NCBI GenBank assembly: GCA_964504155.1
Contig: CAZDCZ010000023.1
Location: 1-36,179, forward strand
Reading direction: 5' to 3'
Origin: CAZDCZ01 sp964504155
Lineage (GTDB): Bacteria > Bacteroidota > Bacteroidia > Bacteroidales > UBA12077
DNA: 36,179 bases
The notes beneath the pieces are model-generated. The model searched no databases, had not been told where the DNA came from, and saw nothing but the letters and a program-made list of their open reading frames with translations. Numbering within the stretch: position 1 is the first letter of the stretch; the number at the start of each line of letters is the position of its first letter. This document shows, in pieces, positions 25,663 through 34,000 of this stretch. The translations under genes and the position numbers were made by a program.

Positions 25663-26913
25663 ATGGCAATTGTAAAACCATTTAAAGGATTACGCCCGAA
25701 GAAAAATATAGCAAACGATGTTGCTTGTTTGCCTTATGATGTTATGAATAGTATAGAAGCTGCAAAAATGGCCGAAGGAAAAGCATGTTCATTACTTCAT
25801 GTAACACGTGCTGAAATCGATTGTGAAGCTGGTGAGGATATTCATTCTGAGACTGTATATAATAAAGCAGCTGATAATTTTACGAAGATGCAAGATGAAA
25901 AATGGTTGATTCAAGATGATGAAGCAAAATTTTACATCTATGCTCAAACAATGAATGGTCGTACCCAATATGGTATTGTTGGAGCTGCAGCTTGCGAAGA
26001 TTATAACAAAGGTATTATTAAAAAACATGAATTAACTCGCCCGGATAAAGAAGAAGATAGAATGATGCTTACTCGATATACAAATGCAAATATAGAACCT
26101 GTATTCTTTTCGTATAAAGCAGTACAAGAAATTGACGATATAGTTAATAATATTGTTGCAAAACAAGACCCGGATTACGACTTTACTGCAGAAGATGGTT
26201 TTGGTCATCATTTTTGGACTGTTAACGACACTATTACTAATAAAGCAATAGAAGAGCTTTTTGCCAATAAAGTTAAAAATACATATGTTGCCGATGGCCA
26301 TCACAGAACTGCCGCTGCGGCTCGAATAGGATTAGAAAAGAAAAAGAATAATCCAAATCATACCGGTAACGAAGAATATAACTTCTTTATGGCTGTTCAT
26401 TTTCCCGATAATCAATTAAATATAATCGATTATAATAGAGTTATTAAAGATTTAAATGGAAATACTGCTGAAGAATTAATCGCAAAACTTGAAGAATCAT
26501 TTGATGTAGAATGTGTAGGGGAAGATATTTATAAACCGGAAAATCTACACGAATTTAGCATGTATCTTGAAGGAAAATGGTATAAGTTAAATGCTAAAGA
26601 AGGTATTTGCGATAATAACGACCCAATTGGAGTATTAGATGTTACAATACTTTCAAACCAAGTTTTAGATCCTATTTTCGATATTAAAGATTTAAGAACT
26701 TCTCAAAATATCGATTTTATTGGAGGTATTCGAGGATTAGGCGAATTAAAGAAAAGAGTTGATAACGGAGATATGAAAGTTGCATTTGCTTTATATCCTG
26801 TTTCGATGCAACAATTAATAAATATTGCTGATACAGGAAATATTATGCCTCCTAAAACCACTTGGTTTGAACCAAAACTTAGAAGTGGATTAGTTATTCA
26901 TAAATTAGATTAG
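25663..26913 (+). CDS. DUF1015 family protein of the serine operon
   Basis: This is a 416-residue member of the DUF1015 family, for which I know no established role. The N-terminus IVKPFKGLRPKK and the VACLPYDV segment are typical. A motif DGHHR at 211-215 (YVADGHHRTAAAA) resembles the GxHR motif of the ParB/sulfiredoxin fold, which in SerK and SbnI forms a free-serine kinase. It lies 33 bases after serA and is followed by a terminator, so it is the third gene of the ser series. No phosphoserine phosphatase gene is in the series. A role in serine or phosphoserine chemistry is therefore plausible but is inference from context and a short motif. Confidence 0.85.
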   Translation: MAIVKPFKGLRPKKNIANDVACLPYDVMNSIEAAKMAEGKACSLLHVTRAEIDCEAGEDIHSETVYNKAADNFTKMQDEKWLIQDDEAKFYIYAQTMNGRTQYGIVGAAACEDYNKGIIKKHELTRPDKEEDRMMLTRYTNANIEPVFFSYKAVQEIDDIVNNIVAKQDPDYDFTAEDGFGHHFWTVNDTITNKAIEELFANKVKNTYVADGHHRTAAAARIGLEKKKNNPNHTGNEEYNFFMAVHFPDNQLNIIDYNRVIKDLNGNTAEELIAKLEESFDVECVGEDIYKPENLHEFSMYLEGKWYKLNAKEGICDNNDPIGVLDVTILSNQVLDPIFDIKDLRTSQNIDFIGGIRGLGELKKRVDNGDMKVAFALYPVSMQQLINIADTGNIMPPKTTWFEPKLRSGLVIHKLD

Positions 26914-26937
26914 TAATAATTTATAATTATATATAAG

Positions 26938-26961
26938 AACCTCGGCGAAACCGAGGTTTTT
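26938..26961 (+). terminator. terminator of the serC-serA-DUF1015 series
   Basis: AACCTCGG (26938-26945) pairs with CCGAGGTT (26951-26958) around CGAAA, followed by TTT. The stem is perfect and 24 bases after the DUF1015 stop. Confidence 0.88.
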
Positions 26962-27009
26962 AACTTTCTTACTAAAGTTATAATTTATAATTAAAAAAAA
27001 TAATTAAGC

Positions 27010-27690
27010 ATGAAAGTATCAGAAAATATAAGGAATTTCCTAAAAAACGAAATTCCTAAGAATGTTAAATTAGTTGCAGTTTCGAAAACAAAACCTATTG
27101 AAGATATTTGGGATGCTTATAATATCGGATATAGAATATTTGGAGAAAATAAAGTACAGGAACTTGCCAATAAATTCGAATTATTACCCAAAGATATTGA
27201 ATGGCATATGATAGGTCATTTACAATCGAATAAAGTTAAATTTATTGCCCCATTTGTTTCTTTAATACATGGCGTTGATAAATTTAAATTGTTAAAAACA
27301 ATTAATAATGAAGGAAAAAAAAATAATAGAGTAATTAATTGTTTGCTACAATTTCATATTGCAAAAGAAGCAACAAAATTTGGATTAAATATCGACGAAG
27401 CTGTTGAAATACTTGAATCGGAAGAATATTCACAAATGAAAAATATTCAAATAATTGGAGTTATGGGAATGGCTACTTTTAGCGATAATGAAGACCTTGT
27501 GCGTTCTGAATTTAAAGAACTAAATAATATTTTTAATACTTTAAAGGAGAAATATTTCTCAGAGAATTCCGAATTTTGCGAGAAATCAATGGGAATGTCA
27601 AACGATTATAAATTAGCTGTTGACGAAGGCTCTACTATGGTTAGAATCGGAAGCCTTTTATTTGGACAAAGAGAATATAAAAACAAGTAA
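27010..27690 (+). CDS. YggS/PROSC family pyridoxal phosphate homeostasis protein
   Basis: This PLP-binding protein of the YggS/PLPBP family has a single alanine-racemase-like barrel and no known catalytic activity; homologues keep free PLP and its derivatives in balance. The PLP lysine is K26 in LVAVSKTKP. Further landmarks are RIFGENKVQE, WHMIGHLQSNKVKF, and near the C-terminus GMSNDYKLAVDEGSTMVRIGSLLFGQR, which carries the phosphate-binding residues. At 226 residues it is full length. It starts about 100 bases after the ser series ends, beyond a terminator, so it is probably separately transcribed. Co-location with PLP-dependent SerC may be coincidence. Confidence 0.94.
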   Translation: MKVSENIRNFLKNEIPKNVKLVAVSKTKPIEDIWDAYNIGYRIFGENKVQELANKFELLPKDIEWHMIGHLQSNKVKFIAPFVSLIHGVDKFKLLKTINNEGKKNNRVINCLLQFHIAKEATKFGLNIDEAVEILESEEYSQMKNIQIIGVMGMATFSDNEDLVRSEFKELNNIFNTLKEKYFSENSEFCEKSMGMSNDYKLAVDEGSTMVRIGSLLFGQREYKNK

Positions 27691-27717
27691 TTTATAAAAT
27701 AGATTATTTAAAATGAT

Positions 27718-27875
27718 GAGGTGTCCAAAAAGTAAAGTTTCAAGTTGTTTATGTCATGTTGAGCTTGTCGAAACATCTCATTTTTAAACTGATAGATTAA
27801 CTTCGTTGAGCTCGTTTCACTCGGTTCTTCAACTTCGTTCAGAATGACAATAATCTAACTTTTTTGGACAGCCTC
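27718..27875. repeat. 158-bp palindromic REP/MITE-like element
   Basis: The element is bounded by imperfect terminal inverted repeats: GAGGTGTCCAAAAAGT on the left and, reversed and complemented, GAGGCTGTCCAAAAAAGT on the right. Inside are second arms TGTCATGTTGAGCTTGTCG and, on the other strand, TGTCATTCTGAACGAAGTTG. Its base composition is visibly richer in G and C than its surroundings, and it has no coding frame. It lies between two convergent genes. Sequences with the TGTCATnnTGAnC arms occur as dispersed repeats in many Bacteroidota genomes (recalled, not searched). It may act as a terminator for both genes. Whether a transposase mobilises it is unknown. Confidence 0.8.
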
Positions 27876-27893
27876 GTTTTTTACGAAAAAATA

Positions 27894-28403
27894 TTAATCT
27901 TCTTTCTGGTTAAGTAATGTATTAATTGTTTCGTTAATTATTACAGTTTTCTGACTGTCGGATTCTTTAATATGTGCTTTTAATTGAGTAATATAACTGT
28001 CAATTATTTCAGTGTTTAATTTTCTGCTCTGATTCTCAATAACAGTATGGGCTTCAAAGGCTAATTCAAAATCTCTTTTAATAATTAATTCAATAAAAAC
28101 ATCGTAATATTCAGAATAATTTAAGCCATTATTCCAACACGAAGAAACTAAAATATTCAGAATCTTAGAATCTGTACAATTTTGTATTGCAGAAAGTAAA
28201 AAGGGGACAGATGCTTGATCCTTTAGATTATTAAAAATATTTATAATTTCATTTCGAATTTTTGTATCATCTGAAGATATTAAAAGATTATAAATTTCAG
28301 GAATTAGATTTTTGTTTCCTGTTTTCTTTAAATTTTTTAAAGTATCGATTATAAGTGTATTATCGTTTGACTTTAGAATTTTTATTATTTCTTTATTTTC
28401 CAT
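27894..28403 (-). CDS. HEAT-repeat-like protein
   Basis: This 169-residue cytoplasmic protein is made of helical pairs resembling HEAT repeats: LIIDTLKNLKKTGNKNLIPEI, ...DDTKIRNEIINIFNNL, and DQASVPFLLSAIQNCTDSKI, each about 30-35 residues. There is no signal peptide or catalytic motif. HEAT proteins bind other proteins. It is divergent from the second lipoprotein/secreted-protein pair with 265 bases between the starts, which could share a control region. I do not recognise a specific family beyond HEAT. Confidence 0.8.
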   Translation of the reverse strand: MENKEIIKILKSNDNTLIIDTLKNLKKTGNKNLIPEIYNLLISSDDTKIRNEIINIFNNLKDQASVPFLLSAIQNCTDSKILNILVSSCWNNGLNYSEYYDVFIELIIKRDFELAFEAHTVIENQSRKLNTEIIDSYITQLKAHIKESDSQKTVIINETINTLLNQKED

Positions 28404-28668
28404 AGAATTTTATAATGTTTATACAATTAATTGCTTGTAAGTCTATCCGTTTCTTACAAAATTTAAAAAAAATGAGTAATTCTGAATGAACAAAATTATA
28501 TAAAAATTGCAAAATATTAGTTATTAAATAGATAAATTAGTATATTGGTTCCTAATTAATAACATCATTAATTAATGTATTGATATGTAAATGTTTTGAT
28601 TTTCGAAAAAAAACATTATTTTTACTAAAAAATAGATATTAATTGGTATCATTAAATTATAGCTAATT

Positions 28669-29601
28669 ATGAATATGAATTTATTTCGTTTTAAACCTAC
28701 ACAATTTTTTGTAATTGTAGTTGCATTATTATTTATTGCAAGCTGTAGTTCAGATAAGAAAAGTGAACAACAATCTGAAGATGTTGTTATTGTAGATTCT
28801 TTAGAATTGAACGAACAAATAATTAAGGACGTAAAAGCGGTTAGAGCTGTTTTTTATGCTTTACCATCTCCTTTGGAAACAGCAATGATTTTGAAGCAAG
28901 CAGGAGCGGAATATAACTCTGAATTGTTAAATTCTATCGATAATGCATCGAAATATATAACTAATAAACAGATGGCTGTAAATTTAGGGATTTATACTAC
29001 AGATCTTAGTTATGCCAGTTTATTCGATCAGACTCAGACTACAATAAACTACATGAATGCTTCGAAGAAAATGGCCGATGGTTTAGGAATTCTTAATTCA
29101 ATAGATGAATCAATTGTAGAACGTCTTGAAGCAAATATAAATAACCGAGATGTAATTATGGATATTATTTCAGAAACGATTCTTAATACCAGCTCTTTTT
29201 TCGAAGAAAATGATAGACAAGCATTATCATCACTTGTTCTTGTTGGAGGATGGGTAGAAGGTTTATATATTGCAACAAATTTACTTGATGAAAATGTAAA
29301 TATTGAAAATAATGAATTAGTAAATCGTATTGTAGATCAAAAATTAACTCTTGAAACTGTTATGAAATTGCTTTACGAAAACGAAGAAAATCAAGATGTA
29401 GCTGATGTCATAGTTAATATTAATGAATTAAAGAAAATATTTGATAAAATTGAAATTTCTTCATCAAAAATAGAACCTGTAACTGATGTCGAAACGAATG
29501 TTACTACATTAAAATCGCAAACAGATGTTACTATGAGTACTAAAACTTATAAACAGTTAAAAGAAAAAATTAAGGTAATACGAACAAATTATACATTATA
29601 A
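28669..29601 (+). CDS. lipoprotein, paralogue of the one at 9.1-10.0 kb
   Basis: This 310-residue predicted lipoprotein of unknown function has a lipobox IASC with C26, followed by SSDKK. The region around 105-205 aligns gap-free with the first copy (NLGIYTTDLSY, QTQ, GLGI, VERLEANINNRD, GGWVEGLYI). The C-terminal part is helical and diverged. Two in-frame ATG codons (28669 and 28675) both precede the signal peptide. It is followed 14 bases later by the paralogue of the first copy's secreted protein, so the two-gene unit is conserved as a pair. No transporter follows this copy. The 265-base gap upstream (28404-28668) holds no gene. Confidence 0.82.
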   Translation: MNMNLFRFKPTQFFVIVVALLFIASCSSDKKSEQQSEDVVIVDSLELNEQIIKDVKAVRAVFYALPSPLETAMILKQAGAEYNSELLNSIDNASKYITNKQMAVNLGIYTTDLSYASLFDQTQTTINYMNASKKMADGLGILNSIDESIVERLEANINNRDVIMDIISETILNTSSFFEENDRQALSSLVLVGGWVEGLYIATNLLDENVNIENNELVNRIVDQKLTLETVMKLLYENEENQDVADVIVNINELKKIFDKIEISSSKIEPVTDVETNVTTLKSQTDVTMSTKTYKQLKEKIKVIRTNYTL

Positions 29602-29615
29602 AAATATCATTAATT

Positions 29616-30065
29616 ATGAAAAAGGTATACCAACTACTAATAATAATTGCAGTATTTGCTTTGATTCCGGTTACAAATCAAGCCCAATGTAAAAGTTTTG
29701 CAAAAAAAATATGTAAATTAGAGTTAGCACCATATATTCATGATGGAAATTATAATGCTGCTATATTAACAGAAGGCGAAGATGCAGAATTATATAAAAC
29801 TTTTTATGCCGGACAAAATTATAGAATATATATATGTAGTTCAGAATCGTTGCCGGGTATAGAATTTCAAGTATTAGATGTTAAAAGAAATGTTTTATAC
29901 GATAATAGAAATAAAAATAACTCTAAGATATGGGATTTTAAGCTTGAATCGAGCCAACAATTAATAGTATCTTTAAGAGTAAAGAATACCGAAAATGAAA
30001 ATGAAGAACTTGTTAGCGGATGTGTTGCTATAATGTTTGGAATAAAAGAAAATACCGAAGAATAG
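29616..30065 (+). CDS. small secreted protein, paralogue of the one at 8.6 kb
   Basis: This 149-residue protein has a signal peptide ending NQAQ (residue 23). The mature domain shows four or more cysteines, including C25, C33 and one in YRIYICSS, so disulfides are possible in the periplasm. Shared landmarks with the 8.6-kb protein are DGNYNAAIL, TFYAGQNYRI, VLYDN, WDFKL and a terminal MFGIKE. Function is unknown. It is the second gene of its pair and ends 23 bases before a strong terminator, so this copy forms a closed two-gene operon. Confidence 0.8.
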   Translation: MKKVYQLLIIIAVFALIPVTNQAQCKSFAKKICKLELAPYIHDGNYNAAILTEGEDAELYKTFYAGQNYRIYICSSESLPGIEFQVLDVKRNVLYDNRNKNNSKIWDFKLESSQQLIVSLRVKNTENENEELVSGCVAIMFGIKENTEE

Positions 30066-30088
30066 TATCTTAGTATAATGATATTTGA

Positions 30089-30116
30089 AACCTGAGATTA
30101 TTATCTCAGGTTTTTT
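30089..30116 (+). terminator. terminator of the second lipoprotein pair
   Basis: AACCTGAGAT pairs with ATCTCAGGTT across a TATT loop, followed by a run of T's to about 30116. The stem is perfect. Confidence 0.9.
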
Positions 30117-30246
30117 AATTTGAATACTAAACTAGTAAATATTTTAGTATAATGTATAATTGATGATAACAAGTAGTTGGGGAGCATTAGAAGAAAATTT
30201 CAACAGAAAGAAAAATATTTTTTGTTAAATAGAAGACTTTAAAATA

Positions 30247-30849
30247 ATGAAAAAAAAATACATTTATTTATTACTGATAATTATATTTTTTAGTAGTTGT
30301 ATTAATAAAGAAAATTCTATTGAATATAAGCCAATAGGTTTTTTCTCATCTGAATATATGCTCGAAACAGGTGCTCCCCGGCAAGGAATTTTAAAACCTG
30401 AAACTAAAGGAGTAATTACCTTAGATACTATTTATACCAAAAGTTTAAGTTCTCTTGATGAGTTTGAATACATTTGGGTAATAACTCATTTGCACGAAGC
30501 AAAAGATTGGGAAAGTATTATAACCCCACCTGAAAGCGATCATAGATACGGTTTATTTGCAACACGTTCACCACGTCGACCAAATCCAATAGGTTTATCG
30601 TTAATAAAAATTGACACAATAATAAAAAATAAGATTTATGTAAGTGGAATTGATATTTTTGACAATACTCCAATACTTGATGTAAAACCGTTTTTGCCAT
30701 CTATTGATTATGTTTTAAGTGAGAAAAATATGATAGCAGAGATATATTTGGGACACCACGATAAAGATTTTATTACTGATAGTTTAGTAAAAGAATTTGT
30801 TCTGGGTGAAAAATATAATGATAAAATTAATCGTGAATTAGACAAATAA
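30247..30849 (+). CDS. TrmO-like (YaeB/TsaA) protein with a lipoprotein signal
   Basis: The domain at residues ~27-155 is of the TrmO family, SAM-dependent enzymes that N6-methylate t6A37 in tRNA. It shows KPIGFFSS, GAPRQG at 42-47, DEFEYIWVITHLHEA, the signature ATRSPRRPNPIGLS at 105-118 and DNTPILDVKP. Unexpectedly, the protein begins with a lipoprotein signal peptide: MKKKY, a hydrophobic stretch, and FSSC with C18. No alternative in-frame ATG, GTG or TTG lies between the signal and the domain, so the leader is not an annotation artefact. As predicted it would be exported and lipidated, where a tRNA methyltransferase has no substrate. Either it has a new extracytoplasmic role, or the leader is not processed. 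The E. coli C-terminal domain is reduced (200 vs ~235 residues). Confidence 0.85.
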   Translation: MKKKYIYLLLIIIFFSSCINKENSIEYKPIGFFSSEYMLETGAPRQGILKPETKGVITLDTIYTKSLSSLDEFEYIWVITHLHEAKDWESIITPPESDHRYGLFATRSPRRPNPIGLSLIKIDTIIKNKIYVSGIDIFDNTPILDVKPFLPSIDYVLSEKNMIAEIYLGHHDKDFITDSLVKEFVLGEKYNDKINRELDK

Positions 30850-30864
30850 GATAATTAATGAAAC

Positions 30865-30989
30865 CACAATAACGTGTAAAAATAATAGCCGAAATAGTAG
30901 TAAATTCAAAAATTATATTTTGCTTTAACTTTGTCGTAAATTGAAAGTTTTGAGCACCGTAATCGACTATTATTTTTATACTTACCGTG
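30865..30989. repeat. nested inverted-repeat element between trmO-like gene and uvrA
   Basis: Outer arms of about 27 bases (30865-30892 and 30963-30989) match as inverted repeats with a few mismatches and one gap; the core AAAAATAATAG with CTATTATTTTT is exact. Inside, GCTTTAACTTT (30922-30932) and AAAGTTTTGAGC (30944-30955) form a second, smaller hairpin. The element fills most of the 187-base gap between convergent genes and has no coding frame. It may be a relic MITE, a structured RNA or a double terminator. Confidence 0.55.
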
Positions 30990-31036
30990 AAAATGTAAAT
31001 TATATATCAACAAAACAGTCAATAGTGAATAGTTAA

Positions 31037-33835
31037 TTAAATTAGTTTTGGTTTAATATATTTCCCGGTGTATGATTTCTTTTCATGAATAATATTTTCG
31101 GGAGTACCTTCAAACACAATATTTCCACCATTTTTTCCTCCTTCTGGACCTAAATCAATAATCCAATCGCTCGATTTAATAATATCCATATTATGTTCAA
31201 TTATTATTACTGTATGTCCCCGAGATATTAATGCGTTAAAAGCATTTAATAGTTGTTTAATATCATGAAAATGCAATCCGGTAGTTGGTTCGTCAAAAAT
31301 AAACATTGTAGGATTATTATTGTGTTCTTTGCTTAAGAATGATGCGAGTTTAACTCTTTGACTTTCTCCTCCGGAAAGAGTGCTGGATGACTGTCCAAGT
31401 TTTACATAGCCTAAACCTACATCAGCTAATGGCTTTAATTTTTCAATAATTTTATTGTTAATGTCTTTGTCTGAATTATTTTTATTAAAAAATTCTAAGG
31501 CTTCATTGACAGTCATTTCTAATATATCGTAAATGTTTTTGCCACAATATTTTATGTCAAGAATTTCTTCCTTAAATCTATGTCCTTTACAATTTTCGCA
31601 AGTAAGTGTAACGTCGGCCATAAATTGCATTTCTATTTTTATTACACCTTCGCCTTTACATTCTTCGCATCGACCTCCTTCGGTATTAAAAGAAAAATAT
31701 CCTGGTTTATAATTGTTTATTCTTGCAAGTTTCTGGTTAGCAAATAGTTTTCTAATTTCGTCGTAGGCTTTTATATATGTAGCCGGGTTCGATCGCGTAG
31801 AACGACCAATTGGGTTTTGATCAACAAATTCAATACGTTTAATACTATTAATATCGCCTTTTAATTGGTCGAATTTTCCTGTTCGTTCGCCTGCCTGATT
31901 AATAATTTTACTTAAAGCCGGAAATAAAATATTTTTTACAAGCGACGATTTGCCCGAGCCACTTACACCTGTTACAACAGTTAATATATTTAGTGGAAAT
32001 TTTACACTTATTCCTTTAAGATTATTTTCTCGGGCTCCAACAATTTCAATAAAATTATTCCATTGTCGTCTTTGGCTTGGAATATGATTTTTTTCAATTT
32101 TGTTTAAATATTTTGTAGTAAGACTGTTTTTATCTTTTAATAGTTCTGAATGGTTTCCTTGGAAAACAACCTCGCCACCGAGCCTTCCGGCAAATGGTCC
32201 AATATCGATAATTTCGTCTGCTGCTCGTATAATATCCTCATCGTGTTCAACAACAATAACTGTATTCCCGAGATTCTTTAATTCTTCCAGTACTTTTATC
32301 AGGCGTGCAGTATCACGAGGATGTAATCCAATACTAGGTTCGTCTAATATATATAACGACCCCACAAGACTGCTTCCTAAAGATGTAGCAAGATTTATTC
32401 TTTGCGATTCTCCTCCGGAAAGGGTAGATGATAATCTGCTTAATGTTAAATAGCCTAATCCTACATTTAATAAAAATTTTAATCTGGTTTGTATTTCAAG
32501 TAATATTCTACTTACTACTTTCGTTTCATATTTATTTAGATTAATATTTGAAATATATTCATGCAGTTCATTAATAGGCATTTGTACTATCTCTTGAATG
32601 TTTTTATCGGCAACTTTAATATATGAAGTTTCTTTTTTTAATCTGCTTCCTTTACATTCCGGACATATTGTTTTTCCACGATATCGCGAAAGCATTACTC
32701 TGTATTGAATTTTATATTTTTGTTGTTCTAACGATGCAAAAAAATCATTAAGTCCATAAAAATATTCATTTCCTGTCCATAAAAGTTCTTTTTGTTTGTT
32801 TGTAAGTTCGTAGAATGGCTTGTGTATTGGAAAATCAAATTTGTCGGCATTAATAATAAGTTTGTTTTTCCATTCTTGCATTTTTTCTCCTCGCCAACAG
32901 AAGATAGCATTCTGATATATCGATAAACTTTTATTAGGAATAACTAAATCTTCATCGATCCCAATAATTTTCCCATAGCCCTCGCATTTAGGACAAGCTC
33001 CAAGTGGGTTGTTAAAACTAAATATATGAACCGAGGGTTCTTCGAATTGTATGCCGTCGGCCTCAAATTTATTCGAGAAATGTTCGGTTTTTGTTTTATT
33101 ATCGAGAGTTTTAATAATACAATTCCCATTACCTTCAGAAAATGCTAATTGTATTGAATCTCCAAATCGACTTATGGAATCTTCGTCTGTTTTTGCTTTT
33201 ATTCTATCAATAACAAGATTTATTTTATGAATATATTTTGAATTAATATTTTTTGTTGCGAAATCATCGATTTTAATAATCTCGTTATTAAATTCTATAC
33301 GCGTAATACCTTGTTGTTGTATGTTTTTTAAATGTTCGTTTAGCGATTGTTTTTGATTAAAATTAATTGGGGCAAGAATTAATACTTTTGTTTCGGCAGG
33401 TAAATTTGTTATATAGTTAATAACATCGGTTACAGAATGTTGTGTTACTTGTTTCCCTGAGATTGGAGAATATGTTTTGCCAATACGTGCAAAAAAAAGT
33501 TTTAAATAGTCATAAATTTCAGTGGATGTTCCAACAGTAGAACGAGGATTTCTAATGTTTACTTTTTGTTCTATTGCTATTGCAGGAGGTATGCCATAAA
33601 TAAAATCTACTTCGGGCTTATTAATTTTACCTAAAAATTGTCGAGCATACGACGATAAACTTTCAACGTAGCGTCTTTGACCCTCGGCATATATCGTGTC
33701 GAAAGCTAGCGAGGATTTTCCCGAGCCCGAAACACCTGTAATAACTATAAGTTTATCGCGTTCAATTGATAAATTTATATTTTTTAGATTATGAATTTTT
33801 GCTCCTTTAATTACAATATAATTATTATCCGACAT
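31037..33835 (-). CDS. uvrA: excinuclease ABC subunit A
   Basis: UvrA is the damage-recognition ATPase of nucleotide excision repair; a dimer loads UvrB onto distorted DNA. The 932-residue protein has two ABC ATPase modules. Walker A motifs are at 34-41 (GVSGSGKS) and near 622-630. The two signatures LSGGESQR are near 470 and 820. The zinc module CEECKGEG...CENC with 19 residues between the pairs is at about 721-746, and an earlier CPKC/CPEC pair is present. Walker B segments read LYILDEPSIGLH and MFIFDEPTTGLH. Length is normal (~940). It is transcribed away from the sigma-factor gene and appears monocistronic. Confidence 0.97.
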   Translation of the reverse strand: MSDNNYIVIKGAKIHNLKNINLSIERDKLIVITGVSGSGKSSLAFDTIYAEGQRRYVESLSSYARQFLGKINKPEVDFIYGIPPAIAIEQKVNIRNPRSTVGTSTEIYDYLKLFFARIGKTYSPISGKQVTQHSVTDVINYITNLPAETKVLILAPINFNQKQSLNEHLKNIQQQGITRIEFNNEIIKIDDFATKNINSKYIHKINLVIDRIKAKTDEDSISRFGDSIQLAFSEGNGNCIIKTLDNKTKTEHFSNKFEADGIQFEEPSVHIFSFNNPLGACPKCEGYGKIIGIDEDLVIPNKSLSIYQNAIFCWRGEKMQEWKNKLIINADKFDFPIHKPFYELTNKQKELLWTGNEYFYGLNDFFASLEQQKYKIQYRVMLSRYRGKTICPECKGSRLKKETSYIKVADKNIQEIVQMPINELHEYISNINLNKYETKVVSRILLEIQTRLKFLLNVGLGYLTLSRLSSTLSGGESQRINLATSLGSSLVGSLYILDEPSIGLHPRDTARLIKVLEELKNLGNTVIVVEHDEDIIRAADEIIDIGPFAGRLGGEVVFQGNHSELLKDKNSLTTKYLNKIEKNHIPSQRRQWNNFIEIVGARENNLKGISVKFPLNILTVVTGVSGSGKSSLVKNILFPALSKIINQAGERTGKFDQLKGDINSIKRIEFVDQNPIGRSTRSNPATYIKAYDEIRKLFANQKLARINNYKPGYFSFNTEGGRCEECKGEGVIKIEMQFMADVTLTCENCKGHRFKEEILDIKYCGKNIYDILEMTVNEALEFFNKNNSDKDINNKIIEKLKPLADVGLGYVKLGQSSSTLSGGESQRVKLASFLSKEHNNNPTMFIFDEPTTGLHFHDIKQLLNAFNALISRGHTVIIIEHNMDIIKSSDWIIDLGPEGGKNGGNIVFEGTPENIIHEKKSYTGKYIKPKLI

Positions 33836-33987
33836 AGATTATTACATGTTATATTAAGATACTTATACAAAAAGTTTTGAAAAAAGAATATTTTTTACTT
33901 AATTGCAAAGTAATACTATTATATATTTCTAACCAAAAAAAATGGAGGATTGCTTATAGATTAGATATCTACTTTTTTTATTTTAAA

Positions 33988-33993
33988 AGGAGG
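33988..33993 (+). promoter_or_regulatory. consensus Shine-Dalgarno before the ECF sigma gene
   Basis: AGGAGG lies 7 bases before the ATG at 34001 and is part of AAAAGGAGGTT. It is the only full consensus site in the window; other genes have A/T-rich leaders, as usual in Bacteroidota, where the anti-Shine-Dalgarno is normally hidden in the ribosome. It fixes the sigma start. Upstream, TATATTTC at 33922-33929 is a possible -7 box. Confidence 0.75.
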
Positions 33994-34000
33994 TTGTTAT

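Noticed and set aside
30162..30230. Short 21-codon ORF upstream of the trmO-like gene
   Set aside because: It lacks family resemblance, a ribosome site or context; such short frames are frequent by chance.
33941..33958. Six-codon ATGGAGGATTGCTTATAG before the sigma gene, as a leader peptide
   Set aside because: Too short to judge, with no attenuator hairpin between it and the sigma start; likely chance.
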